Assembly: GCF_000208745.1 (NCBI RefSeq)
Contig: NC_030853.1
Span: forward strand, 7,172,554-7,236,553
Length of the DNA: 64,000 bases
Source of the DNA: Theobroma cacao
Lineage: Eukaryota > Streptophyta > Magnoliopsida > Malvales > Malvaceae
Reading direction: 5' to 3'
Shown: positions 11,530 to 23,694 of the stretch, in pieces
Numbering within the stretch: position 1 is the stretch's first letter
How the letters are laid out: each line of letters starts with the position of its first letter
Program-made: the position numbers and the translations under genes
The notes under the pieces: model-generated
Database searches by the model: none
Seen by the model: only the letters and a program-made list of their open reading frames with translations
Told to the model about the DNA's origin: nothing

Positions 11530-12387
11530 CTAAGTTCCAGCAACTTCTAGCAACTTCTTCTTCCTTCCATCTCTTCTCTCCATTTCACGTTTTCTTCATC
11601 CTCCATGGGAAGAAAACCTTGATTCCTCCATAGCCTTCTCATAGAAAGCCCAAATTTCAAGTTTTTGCCAACTCCTTCATAGGGTTTTTTCATGCTCTTC
11701 AACTTTTACACCTCAACAGCCTTCAAAAGTCTTTCTTTAGTACATTCACTCACTAGCTGGATGTGTAAAGAGAGAGAGAGAGTGATTTCCCTTATTAGCT
11801 TGAAGAATTTTGAAAGAGGATTTAACTACAAAGACCATCATGGTGAGTATGAGTTAGGGTTAATCTCTTTAGTTGTTGATAATGTCTAGTAATTAGATTT
11901 ATGAGTATTTTATTATTGAAGGTGTTTATTCAATTTTAGTGTGACTATAGTAGTGTAAATAATAGCCATTTAATAGTAGTTGGAAGCTAGTTAAGGATGA
12001 CTAGTAGAACTTGATTTAGGAAATAGCTTTTGGAATGGTATTAATGCCAAGTTGGGTTGATGGCGATGTTGTTGTGTGTGATAGGTTCCAATGGAACCCC
12101 ACACCTCCATTTGGAACACTAGTCGAAGTTAGAGCCCACCAAAACATCAACAAAGACTGGTGAGTGAATTTGCATTTCAAAATGTTTTGGGAAGTGCCTA
12201 CATGTTTAAATAAATCATTTGAAAGTTTCATTTGATTTTGCTTTAAAAATATACTTGGGGAACAAGCCCATGATGAAATGTTTCTATCTTGTGAAATGTG
12301 CAATATGAATAGGTCATGCGTTATCACATTATATTGATATGTATATTATGCTTTGGATGCTCCTTTTGTGTGATAATTATGACCCAG

Positions 12388-12520
12388 CTATGTGCGGTGT
12401 GGGAGTGCACATGAGCTGATGATGACCTAGCTATGTGCGGTGTGGGAGTGCACATGAGCTGGTGTTTATGATGATATTGCATTGTGCATGTAGGGAGTGC
12501 ACATGAGTTGAGTGTGGCGG
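12388..12520 (+). repeat. Minisatellite in LTR f, three units
   Basis: Units of about 48 bp: gacc[ct]agctatgtgcggtg followed by tgggagtgcacatgagctg; two near-identical units and a shorter third. Confidence 0.85.
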
Positions 12521-12691
12521 GATGGTATGCATGATGATGTATGTATATATATATGTATGTTATAGAAAGTTTATGAAAATATTTGTGATTGTGTTGTATG
12601 TTGGCATTGTTAATTACTCTCAAATTGCTTTTCATTTCAGCAAGAAAATGGCTTTTTGATGTAACAAGACCTTTTCAACTAAATTGCTTTG

Positions 12692-13008
12692 TTTCTCGCT
12701 GTAGTGAGATTCATTTTTGCTGCAGTGAGAAACTCTCGAGTAGGCAGCCTTAATCCATTCTCTGAATCTCGCTGCAACGAGAAACTCTTGGGTGGTTCCA
12801 AAATTCTAGTGCAGTGCTTTCAATTTGATAAATATTTTGACTACTTTTCTGTCAAAACTGGGCAAAGTGGTAAACATAAAAGTTGTAGCCCAACCTCTTA
12901 TCTTTCTAATGACTTAAAAGAAATGTCAATTGGACTTCTTTAGTGGGAGATATGATTGAAAAATCAAAGCATATGCAAACCGAGAATGCCTTTTCGCTGT
13001 AGCGAAAA
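12692..13008. repeat. Palindrome cluster in LTR f
   Basis: Four related near-palindromes: tttctcgctgtagtgaga (12692), ttttgctgcagtgagaaa (12715), tctcgctgcaacgagaaa (12767) and ttttcgctgtagcgaaaa (12991). The ideal form is TTCTCGCTGCAGCGAGAA, an 18-bp perfect palindrome. The fourth copy has different outer arms that still pair. Confidence 0.8.
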
Positions 13009-13675
13009 AACCCTCCTTTTGCTTGTCTTGGTTGGTCATTGCTGAAAATTTCATTCTATTCAACTTCATGGTTTATCATGGATCTTGTAACATCAAGGGA
13101 TTAAACATTCAAAGTTTGAAATGAGGGGTTTTAACCAAAAATTAAACTAAATTGCATCATGTTTTCTAAAACATTCCTTATAGTTGCTTATTCCCTTCTT
13201 ATGTTCACTCACTGAGTTTATACTCACTCTTTTAAATTGCATGTTTTTAGATCCGTAGCTAGTTGGGACCGAGATTAAGGAGACCACTCGTGTTCACCCC
13301 TTGGTAGGTAAATGGCATTTGGTAGCTGTGCCCTCACCCAAGTCACTCTGCTGGTCGTCAAGAATTTTGCATGTGTATTTACACTCAAAGTAAATCGCTA
13401 AGATTTAGGCTACAAACAATAGGTGTATATGTGATATGATGATTCCATTATGAGATGGTAATGAATGACAATATTTTGGATTAGTACATATATAAATATT
13501 TGGTTACCTTGTTTATTATTGAAATACGTATAGTTGAGAATAAAGATTTGTGGTTAGAAATAATGGTGGGAATGATGAAATAGAATTTCATAAATAAGCT
13601 TGCTTGGGCTTAGTGGGCTATGCCCATTGGGCCCTTGCATCCATCATGGCCTGAAAATTGGGCTGTGACAGAATG

Positions 13676-13781
13676 TCTCATAGGGTGCCATCTCAATGCT
13701 AGCCTAGTAACTGTTGTTGTAGGCGAACTCTATCAAATGAAGGTGATATACATTTCTGCCCATACAATGACTCATAGGGCG
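13676..13781 (-). pseudogene. G2 integrase fragment with internal duplication
   Basis: Minus strand reads the integrase segment FAYNNS..SIEMAPYE, the conserved stretch after the catalytic Glu. The same segment occurs again at 17223-17280, so the piece between LTR f and LTR C is a partial tandem duplication of about 100 bp within one integrase: after the first copy reaches YGQKCISP it restarts instead of continuing. The last five plus-strand bases (13777-13781, GGGCG) are the left target duplication of LTR C. Confidence 0.75.
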
Positions 13782-16700
13782 TGTAACGCCCTGTGCTTTG
13801 CTATGTTGATTAATAGAACTTATCAGATACCAATTGAGGTTAATTAGAGTGTTTAAAAGTGATGAAGGGCGAAAGGAATAGTTTGGAATAAAATATCTTG
13901 CACGCGAGGAAATAACAATTGAATAATAATATTTTTATTGAGGATGAATTAGCGAGATAAAAAGGGAGTCGGAAGTGAATCGAAACATAATAAGACATTT
14001 TGGGTGCCAAGGAGACAAGTGGAAAATTTTTGAATAAAATAATATTTTATTAATAAAATAATATTAAACTATTAATATTTTATTCAGTGTCGAAATTTTC
14101 CATGAAGAAGGAGTATATGGTCAATCTAAGTGGGAGAGAAGAAGAACGAGGAAATTTTAGAGAAATATGATGTTAATGGGGCTCGCGTGTCTTTATTAAA
14201 TAAAGCTAGTGTGGGTAAGTAAATATTTAAATATTGCGGTGATATCGTGTTGAAGCATAAACTTGATATTTTATTGATACAAGTGTTAAGGAAGAAAAAT
14301 GGAAAGAAATTAGAATTAAAAGATTGTGAGAGGATACAATTAAAAAGGGTGAAAACCTTGGATGGTAAAATGGTAATTTTGCCATTAATTTGGTCAAAGC
14401 TTCCAAAGGAAGCTTTGACTCTTCATTCTTATCCCAGGGTTGGTTCTTATCTCCAGCCAAAAGATATTTTCTCCTCCATCTTCATGCTCCTAACGCCGTT
14501 TTCACCCACCCAACACCATTTTGATGCTCCTATGCCATTTCACCTTGCCACCATGCATTTGAAAAGAAAAATAGAGAGAATCGGCCAAGGAGAGAAAGGA
14601 GAGAAAGGTAAGAGGCTTGGGTAGTGAGTGATTCAAGAGTAATTGAAGAAATATCAAGTGGGTCTCAAGATTCAAGAAACATAATGTAAGGATTTTTGTG
14701 TTTTAAGCTCACGGTTGGTTAAATCTTTGGAGAAATAATGTGTAAATCTTTTTGTGGCAGCTATGGTGGCCATGGGTGTGAGGAAATTATGAATTTTGTT
14801 GGGTGAAATCCAAGCTAAAATCAAGTGCTAAGCTTAATGCTACAATTTGAAGTCTATGATTAGTTTAATATTGTGAGAATAATTGTGTGCAATATGTAAT
14901 GTTATGGTGATGTCATGGGTATGGTTGGAAAGCAATTATATTAATTGGAAGTTTAGAAAAAAATGGATTGTGTGGATATGTGTTGTTAGGAAAGGCTTAA
15001 AAGGTTATGGATGCTGGTGCGTATGAATGAATATTGATGTTATGCTTGGTGGCAACATGTAAATGAGATTGGTAGTACATGTAGACTTAGAAAATGTTTG
15101 ATGGAAGTGAAATTTTAGTTGTTGCCATATGCTAGGTTATTGTTCTGGAAATGATGGTTGAACTTGATAAATATCCTTAGAAAGGATTAACATATGTATT
15201 AGAGTCATAAATAAGTAGCCGGTAATTATAATTTAAAGAATTACACAAGCAAAGGATAAAGGCAACTTTGGTAAAAATGTGTTAAGATATATATGAATAT
15301 GCAAGGTTAAGTCAGGGAAAGTGGTGATTTTAGCATAGTATGAGTTATTAACATGATGGTAATGTTTGAATAAGGAGGAAAAGGGGAATGATAAACACTA
15401 AGATTATTGAATTCGGATTGTTGCTAGGAAGTATACAAGTAGAAAAGTTTATAGTGGTGGCGTGCCGGTGAAGTAACGAGTGACCGGCAAGTAGAAATAG
15501 CGAGCTACGCACCCGAATCAATAGTGACAAAGCGTCCTGCTATTGTAAGGTGAGTAGGGGGTGCCTATTTCAAAATTTCCTTAGCTATATAATGTTATAC
15601 ATTTTATAAACGTTGTCGGATTTTATTAAATGCAATTATGGAAAGCACGAACTGTTAGCCTCGATGGGCGACTTCTAATGGATTTAGAATGATTTATGCA
15701 TTGTTATTATGGAAAATATGAGCTGGTAGAACTCGTAAGAAATTATGGATGCAAGTTTTTTAAAAACTGAGAAACAAGCCTTTTTATACTGTTTTGCCTT
15801 CAAAATTTATGCCTTCTATTTGTGGGTGATATGCATAGTTTAAATGAAATAGTTAAATGATTTAAAATGCAAGTTCTGAGCACCGGTTTTAGTTCGATCT
15901 TTGAATAAGAGAATACACCATGCCTTTTTATGTGGAAAGTAATTTAAAAGGTTATTAAACCTTGGTTTCAAATAGTTTTAACCGAAAGACTTGGAAACCT
16001 TAATGTGATTTTTGAAAATGGTTTTGACAAACCAAGTGTGTCGAGAGTAGGCCGACTGTCACTTTGGTTAATTGTACACGAGTGAGCTCTAGCTAGAGAA
16101 CCTTTGGGTTGTCGACTGGGGGTTAGGCGTGGCGGGGGCCATGACCTGTGATATGTATATGTGGCTAGGCCACAAGTGACCCCGGTTGAGTAAGACTCTA
16201 GGATGTGCGTGGTAGCGATCACTTGATTCTCCGATGTCAGCCAACATCGTGGAGACTGCCATGGCTATGGGAATCTGGTGGAGTAAAACTTCCGGATTGT
16301 TATTACATGGAAGTGGGTCCACGTGTTGATATTATACTCTTCTACTTGAGAGCCTTGTGAGTTTTCAATGCATACTCTCTTACATGGTGGAGAATTAAGA
16401 TTTTCTCTACAGCTCCCATTATTTAAATAAAAGCTTTCAGTGCTTACTTGACAATCATGAGTTGATTTAGGTGGCTGTACACTTTGATTTCTTTACATGC
16501 CACACATTTTCAGAGCATGCATACCTTTATACTGTATTTCATATTTTGATGGCAAATGATGTTTTCAGTAATTGAAACTCTTTCTGTTACACTTATTTTC
16601 AGCACTGTTTTGCCTAAAGAGCATTGTGTTATGATTTTACGATATTACTTTTACAAGGCACAAATATCCTTCTTGTGGTTTGGTTTATAAGATTAGCATT

Positions 16701-17222
16701 TTATATTCTAGTTTTATCATTCAAATGATCTACTTATTGCTTGTTTCCCATTTACTCTTTGCTCATGGAGCTAATGATCATTGAGTTTGTGAGACTCACC
16801 CCCTCATTTCCCTTTTTACAGATAGTGATCGGCCTAACGTGCAATCATCGGCACTTATGGTCCATCGCAGATAGGTAAAGGCATCTCATAGCATTTCATT
16901 CCAAGTTACTCTGGTGCTAGAGGTCGAGTCGTAGCACTTTGTTCATTTAATTGTAAATGAATAATGGCCTTGGTATAAGTATTAAATTAGAGATTTTAGA
17001 CTTCATTGTATATACTTATGATTTTATGTTTTAAAGATTGAATTGATTATTATAATTATGGTTCTAGTTATGATACGAAAGAATATGGTTTAAGCACTAA
17101 TATGGATTGGTGAACGAGTATAGTGCATTATCGAGAATCTCTAATTAAGGCTTGCTTGGGTTTGGTGGGCTATGCTTATTAGGCCCATGCACTGGTCATG
17201 GCCTAGGATTTGGGCTGTGACA
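13782..17222 (+). mobile_element. Solo LTR C, 3441 bp, with intact target duplication GGGCG
   Basis: Starts TGTAACGCCCTGTGC and ends tttgggctgtgaca. Flanked by GGGCG at 13777-13781 and 17223-17227. Starts like LTRs c and C' but ends with the same tail as family A LTRs. Matches C' along its length, for example gatcggcctaacgtgcaatc at about 16829 versus gatcgacctaacatgcaatc at about 27571, and the block with taaaggcatctcatagca. No polypurine tract, primer-binding site or gene is inside, so solo. The 125-residue ORF at 14247 lies in LTR sequence and has no recognisable domain. Confidence 0.9.
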
Positions 17223-18683
17223 GGGCGCCATCTCAATGCTAGCTTGGTAACTGTTGTTGTAGGCAAACTATATCAAAGGTAGGTGTCAATCCCATGTAAC
17301 TCCAAAATCAACAACACAAGTCCATAAGATGTCTTCTTAGGTTTGTATGGTCTTCTCAGACTATCCATCTGTCCAAGGATGAAAGGCAATGTTGAAATTA
17401 AGTCTTGGTTCCTAAACTCCTTTGGAATTTACCCCAAAATTGACTAGTAAATTGGGTACCTTTATCCAAGAATATGGTAAATCGCACTATGTCTTCAATA
17501 TACAACCTCGCATACTATGCCGCCCCATAAGTAACCTTTATGGACAATAAATGAGCAGACTTAGTCAATTTGTCCATTATAACCAAATGGAATCATATCC
17601 CTTATTTGTGCAAGGTAACCTTGTAACAAAATCCATAGATATGCACTTATCCACTTGAGAATGAGTAAGAGTTGTAGCAAACGTGTGGGCCTCTGATGCT
17701 CCTCCTTAACCTGTTGGAATACAAAACACATAGACATAAACTCGGCCACATTTTTCTTCATACCTTCTCACTAGTATACCTCTATCAAATCATGCTACAT
17801 CTTGGTGGATTTAGGAAGTACAACATAAGTCGACAAATGTGCATCCTCAAGAATCTCTTTCTTGTGACCATCCATATCAGGCGCATACACTTTTGCTCCA
17901 TAGCGATGTAAATTGGTATCTCTAACTAAGTGTTACCCCTTGTTCCTTTGGGCACCATCTAAGGCCTTAGTCACCCATTCATCTTTACCTCGGGCTTCCT
18001 TAATGCAATCAAGTAGCATAGGCCTAACTCAAAAATGTGTTAATATAGCATAGCATCATTGACCTCAAGATGTACTTCCATGTCTCCCAAACAATGGGTG
18101 TCTCTTACTAAGGGTCTCCTACCAATAGTGATATGGGCCAAACACCCCATAAACTTCTGACTTAAAGCATCGGCTACCACATTGGCCTTGTCAGGATTAT
18201 ACAAGATAGTACAATCATTGTCCTTAAGAAACTCTATCCATCGATGTTACCTAAGATTGAAATCCCTTTGCTTGAAGATATATTTTAGACTTTTATGATC
18301 TGTGTAAATCTCACACGTCTCCCTATGAAGGTAATGTCTCCAAATCTTAACTATGAACACAATGGCAGCCATTTCTAGGTCATGAATAGGATAGTTTTGC
18401 TTATGCTTTTTCAATTGCCTAGAGGCATAAGCTATGACGTTTCCATGTTGCATCAATACACATCCCAAACCAACATATGAGGCATCACAATAAACCATAT
18501 ATCTGCCTACACCTTGTGGTGAGCTCAATACAGGTGTCAAAGCAAGAGAACTCTTAAGTTTTCCAAAGCTTTCCTGACAAGTCTTGTTCCATTAGAACTT
18601 CACATTCTTTTGAGTCAGTCTAGTCATTGGTGCTGCAAGTTTGGAAAAATCCTTGATAGACATTTATAATATCTCGCCATCAA
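17223..18683 (-). pseudogene. G2 pol: end of RT, RNase H, integrase (broken)
   Basis: In minus-strand order: end of RT thumb (YYKCLSRIF then MTRLTQKNVKF); RNase H (18540-18247, 97 residues open) with [14 protein letters not shown], the YASRQLKKH and [10 protein letters not shown] motifs; [11 protein letters not shown] at about 18190; integrase zinc-binding region (17761-17561) where the CxxC pair is changed to CFVF; then the catalytic region to FAYNNS. RNase H retains its Asp and TDHKS region. Stops and frameshifts throughout. Solo LTR C cuts it at 17222 and LTR D at about 18684. Confidence 0.85.
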
Positions 18684-18851
18684 GAGTAACAAGAATAACA
18701 AAAGCTAAGGAAAAAGAAAATAAATATTTGCAACCTTGATCTTCAATCTTCAGTCTCAACTTCTAGCTTCTTGAATCTCTGTAGGATTTCTACTCAGTGT
18801 CCGTGTAGCTCTTAGGATTTCTACTTAGTGTTCGTGTAGCTAACTTCTCCT
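18684..18851 (-). mobile_element. LTR D, 3' part (Athila-type solo LTR)
   Basis: Sequence between the G2 RT end and the Athila element, resumed at 32576-33251. The boundary with G2 is approximate because bases near 18684-18690 could belong to either. Contains two similar words 'taggatttctact[ct]agtg..cgtgtagct' at about 18782 and 18813. Confidence 0.5.
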
Positions 18852-20405
18852 TGATAACTTTATTATATAAAGTTATCTTGCCTTATTTTGAGTGATAAAA
18901 TGGCTAAGTCTTTGAGTTTTGCCAAAGTTTTAAGTAGTTTTCTTCGTTTTTCTCTAATTAGTTAACTCATGATTAAGCTAGTTTACTTCAAGTTATTTTA
19001 GCTCCTTTGTATGGTAAAACTTCGTATTTTTAGCTATGGCTGATTTAGCTCCTATGCTTTTAAGGTCCTTAAAAGTGGCAAGGAATTGTACAAGTTGGCC
19101 AAGTGCAGACTTCATCAAACATGCTATGGTATTTTAGACATAACACAAGTTACAAAAGTCCAAGAAACGTGATTCTAAAACCATTGGAAAGCTAAAAGGA
19201 AGGGCTACAACTTTCATGTTTATCATTTTACACAGTTCTGATCTGAAGATGGTCAAAATTGCGTTAGAAGTAGCTAGACTGCAATAGACTACATAGTGCA
19301 AGATAGCAAGTTTCTTGCTACAATGAGAAACATGAAGAAATCAGCACTAAGTCAGAGACTTTTTCGCTATAGTAAGAATCCATTTTGATTGAAGCGAGAA
19401 CACGTCATTTAATGAAAAATTTCTGCATGGGTTTTTATGGCTAAGGCTGAAAGTGGGGGGTATAAAGACATGTTTTTGGGCTGAGAAAATGGAGTTTTTG
19501 AAAAGGAAAAAAAGGTAACTTTCTACAAAAAAGGAAAAGAGAGGATTCAAGGATTTTTGGGAGCTTTAATCATCTACATCAGCTCATTTTTCTCTCACTA
19601 GTTATATCTTTCTCTCTCTCTCTACCTTTAATTGTAGAATGAATTTTTTTTGTGAAATATTAGGTTTTGTATTAAATATGTTGAACTAAATTTTTACTCC
19701 TAGGATTGTGGATAATCTTTACTTATAGTTTGGATATTTTAACTTTCTTTTACTTAATATTAATGGGTATTGTGTTGTTTATTCAAATCTATGCTTATTA
19801 CTTCTATTTGCTTTATCAATAATTAGATTGAGTTGGGTCTTTAAATGCAACTTGACAAAGGGAATTTAGATTAGACCAAGGGTTTAAATAGCATGTGTTC
19901 AGTTCACTTAGAGCGTAGGAGAGTTGATTAATATTTAGGATAGAGATATACTTAAATACCATGTGCAACCCAATTTAGAGCATAAGCTTAGTGAACTTAC
20001 CTTGATTAATTTACATAGACATATGGAAAATTAATTAAGATAGACAAGTTTACAATATCTCGACAGAGAATTGTAGATAAATTTGGACTCTAGGTTAGTA
20101 ACCAACCTATGGATATAAGTATAAAAAGGGAGATTAAATTCAAATGAAAGGTAAAGTAATTCCACAATCCTAGTTTTACTTCACTATTTCTTTAGACATT
20201 TTTAGAATTAATTCATTAGCTTAGCTTTGTTACTTTAATTTCATTTTTAATTAATTTCAAATTAGATTTACTTGGATAAGATTAAGGTGCTAAATTTTAG
20301 TAATTAGCAAGAATTTAGATACAATTCCCTATGTAGATGATATCTTACTTACTACTGTATTACTTGTGTGACATGTCTGCTTGCGTGTGTGTAAAACTAG
20401 TAACA
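18852..20405 (+). mobile_element. Athila 5' LTR
   Basis: Starts TGATAACTTTATTATATAAA and ends gtaaaactagtaaca. Pairs with 30988-32570 along its whole length with scattered substitutions and small indels. The first bases form a palindrome (arms GATAACTTTAT and ATAAAGTTATC). A TATA box (tataaag, 19461) follows a ggggg run. It contains the shared LTR module (about 19150-19290) and two weak GCTACAG/GCTATAG palindromes (about 19310 and 19360). Confidence 0.9.
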
Positions 20406-20411
20406 AGTTTT

Positions 20412-20429
20412 TGGCACTGTTGTCGGGGA
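20412..20429 (+). promoter_or_regulatory. Athila primer-binding site (tRNA-Asp type)
   Basis: tggcactgttgtcgggga lies six bases after the LTR end. Athila elements use TGGCGCCGTTGCCGGGGA, complementary to the 3' end of plant tRNA-Asp. Three differences, each a transition of the C-to-T or G-to-A kind. Confidence 0.9.
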
Positions 20430-20633
20430 GTTGTTTTTCTATTCTTTTGCTAATATTAATATCAAACAAACTTGTCTTAATTCAAGCCTTGTTTTCGTTA
20501 CTTTCAGGTACTTTTTGGCTAGTTTATGAGAAGAGCAAGGAGCTTGGAAATTGTCCTTTGTGATCCAAAAATTTAGAAGACTTTTCAAAAATTACGTACA
20601 CAAAACTCTCAAGACTCTAATCGATCGGATATA

Positions 20634-21565
20634 ATGGCTAAAAATCAAGGTGAGTAGCAAATTCAAGGACATGTAGTGGATAACCGATCATTGAGGGATT
20701 ATGTTGTTCCATAAGTTCAAGGACTTCATTTAAGCATTCAGAGGCTAGCAATTCAATCTAACAAGTTTAAGATTAAGTCGACCATCATTCAAATGATCCA
20801 AATCTGTTCAGGCCTCCTAAATGACGACCCCCATTTGTATATTTCTAATTTTCTAGATATTTGTGACACTTTCAAGTACAATGGGGTCACTAATGATGCC
20901 ATTTGATTGAGGCTATTTCCTTTCTCATTGTGGGATAAGGCCTAAGTTTGGTTAAATTCTTTTCCCATCGGCTCCATCACTACTTGGGACAACCTTGCAA
21001 AAAAGTTTCAAGCCAAGTTCTTCCCTCTTACAAAGGCTGCAAAAATGAGGAACAATATTACTTCTTTCATGCAGTTGGATTTTGAGTGTTTATACAAAGC
21101 ATGGGAAAGGTATAAAGACTTGCTTCGGAGATGCCCATATCATGGTCTACCCAAATGGTTGCAAGTGCAAACATTTTATAATGGGTTGTTGAATCCCATT
21201 CAGACTACCATTGATGCCATAGTTGGTAGCGCTCCCATGGCTAAGTCAATTGATGATACTTATGATCTACTGGAGAATATGGCCTCCAACGATTATCAAT
21301 GTCATTCTGAAAGGGCTTTGCCAAGGAGGGTAGCAGGTGCTCATGAGCTAGATGCCATTAATGCTTTGACTACTCAAGTAGCTGCTCTTACTAAGAAAAT
21401 TGATTCTTTTGGAGTCCATTCAGTTAAAGTCCCTTTATTTCTTATGATTGTTGTGCTGAGGGGTATTTAAGCAATCAATGTAATTTGAGTATGGAGTTAG
21501 TGCAATATGTGGGGAGTAGGGGGCAAAATAATCCATACTTAAACACATATAATCCTGGGTGGCAG
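20634..21565 (+). pseudogene. Athila gag, N-terminal and central part (broken)
   Basis: Start chosen at ATG 20634 (MAKNQGE, then a stop), after a leader of about 200 bp from the primer-binding site. Athila-type capsid signatures follow: LRLFPFSLWDKA, GSITTWDNLAKKF, and in the open stretch 21045-21470 the AWERYKDLLRRCPYHGLP and VQTFYNGL motifs, then DTYDLLENMASN. The early part is interrupted by stops (after residue 7, and in the LFPFSL region). Gag forms the virus-like particle. The reading frame stops at 21565, where LTR C' inserted in an NPGW-like motif, and resumes at 27971. Confidence 0.9.
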
Positions 21566-23000
21566 TGTAACACCCCGTAACCTCGTATAGAAGCCAACAA
21601 TACCTTATCAATGAGACGAAGGGTCAAATGACGTAAATCTAAGTGCCAAAGAGCGGTGATGGGTGAAAGGAATATTTTGGAATAAAATATAATTAAATAA
21701 TAATATTTTTATTGAAGATGAATTAGCGAGTTAAAAGGCGATTTGGAAGTGAATCGGGAGAAAGTGAGACATTTTGGGTCCTAAGGTGACAAGTGAAGAA
21801 TTTTGGAATAAAATAATATTTTAGTAGTAAAATAATATTAAAATATTATTACTTTATCTATTGTTGAAATTAGTCATGAAGGAGGACTATATGACTAATC
21901 TAAGTGGAGGAGAAGAAGTAAGAAGGAAATTAGAAGAAAAATGATGTAAGTGGGGCCCGCGTGCCTTTATTTAATAAAGCAAGAGCGGGTAAGTATATAT
22001 TTCAATATTTTGGTGATGCCTTGATGGGGTGCAAATTTTATATTTTAGTTTTGCGAGTGTAAAGGGAGGAAAATAGAAGGAAATTGGAATTAAAGAAATG
22101 TTGGGAAGACTAAATTGTAAAGGATGAAAAGTTGGAAGGGCAATGGTAACTAAGAAAAAGTTTGAGAACTTATGTGCAATTTCAACATTTGAAGTTAAAA
22201 AGGAAATTAACTAATCAAGGAAAGTTAGATTATGAGGGATAATGAGATGTGCATGTGAATTCACTATTACATGCAGATTATAGCATGCAAAAAGGAGGGA
22301 GTTAGTGGGGAACATGTGAGACCCCCACCATGTGAAGTAAAAGGAAGAATAAGACTAAGTTTATTTACATATAATGAAATTGGTGCATTAGGTGGCCAAA
22401 TGAGGAAAGAAAAATGTGGGATGCATGTGACTTGAATGGTTTGATGGGTGACTAAATAAAATGTAAGATAAAGGTTATGCATGAAATGTGATTGGAGAAA
22501 TAAGGTGGTGCATGAAAGGAAATGCATGTGAAATGAAATGCAAATGAAATAAACCAAAAAGAATACCATGTGAATCAATGTATGGGCAAGTTAATTTAAC
22601 CAAAGGATAAAGAAATGGATAAGGAAACCTTGCATGCACAAGCCACCAATGGAAAGTGGCGTTAATAACAAAGTAAGGAATTGAATGGCATGACATGTAA
22701 AGAGAAAAAAAACTAGAAAAAGGAAGTGTCCTTGACCAATCCGCCCATAACAAAGTGAAAAGAGAAGGGAAGGAAAGAAGGAAGAAGAAAAGAGAGCAAG
22801 AAAGAAAAGAGAAAGAAGAAAAAGAGAAAGGAAGAAAACAAGAAAGGGAGAAAAAGAGAAAGGGAGGTTTGGCTTTGGAGGAACTAGAGAAAAACTAAGA
22901 GGTTTTCCTCCCACACACCACTTTTGGAGCATAAAGAAGACATTGGTGATTCGATTTAGTTATTCTAAGGTAAGGAAGGCAAAGACTATCATTTTTGTTT

Positions 23001-23005
23001 GAATG
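23001..23005. repeat. Target-site duplication GAATG of LTR A' (left)
   Basis: Perfect match to GAATG at 25690-25694. Identical in sequence to the duplication around LTR f. Confidence 0.9.
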
Positions 23006-23694
23006 TGTCACGACCCAAATTCAAAGCCATGACCGATGCATGGGCCCAATGGACGTAGCCCACTAAGCCCAAGCAAGCCTCTTTACATAATCCCGTTCAC
23101 CATCCCTTCAATTTTTCATCACTATTACTAGACCAACATTTGTAATTTGCAACTAGACGTATTTTCATAATACAACATCGATACCAAAAATTTACATTTG
23201 TAGGGTCTCAAAATAAGGTTATTCATAGCCATCTCATAATGGCACAATCATTCCAAACTATACATGCATCGTTGGCAAGTGATACCTAGCAATTTACATT
23301 TAACGTACATGTACTCAGATAAAAGACTTCTGACGACTTGCGAAATGACTTTGGTGAAGGTACTGCTATCGAATGCCATGATACCTACCAAGAGTGAATG
23401 CAAGTGGACGACTTAGTCTCGGTCCCAACTATCTACAGATCTAAAAACATGCAATTTAAAAGAGTGAGTATAAAATTAGTGAGTGAACATAAGAAGGGAA
23501 CAAGCAACAATAAGGAATGTTTTAGAAAACATGATTCATTTATGATAAAACCATGCAATTTAGTCTAATTTTTGGTTAAAACCCCTCATTCCAAACTTTG
23601 AATGTTTAATTCCTTAATGTTACAAGATCCATGATAAACTATGAAGTTGAATAGAATGAAAATTTTAGCAATGACCAAGCAAGACAAGCAAACA

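Larger units (their letters stand above)
11110..13670 (+). mobile_element. Solo LTR f (family A), 2561 bp, with intact target duplication
   Basis: Starts TGTGAAACCCAATACCC and ends gggctgtgaca, flanked by GAATG on both sides, with no internal region, so it is a solo LTR left by LTR-LTR recombination. A second start-like sequence, TGTGAAACCTCGACCTCC, lies 23 bp inside (11133), which is the position where sister LTRs begin. It contains a TATA box (11521), a three-unit minisatellite (12388-12520), a TA run (12542), four GCTGCAG-centred palindromes (12692-13008) and the shared module in reverse orientation (about 12820-12965). ORFs in it are chance. Confidence 0.9.

Noticed and set aside
14247..14624. 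125-residue plus-strand ORF as a possible host gene
   Set aside because: Lies fully inside solo LTR C, has no recognisable domain, and overlaps an open frame on the other strand.
20412..20429. tRNA gene remnant at the TGGC..GGGGA word
   Set aside because: Only the 18 bases complementary to a tRNA 3' end are present next to an LTR: a primer-binding site.
21045..21470. 141-residue ORF as an unknown gene
   Set aside because: Recognisable as Athila gag by the AWERYKDLLRRCPYHGLP motif and context.
22267..22932. Three minus-strand ORFs of 92-113 residues with hydrophobic, Phe/Leu/Ser-rich sequence
   Set aside because: They are the antisense of a purine-rich tract in LTR C'; no start context, no domain, and low complexity explains the openness.
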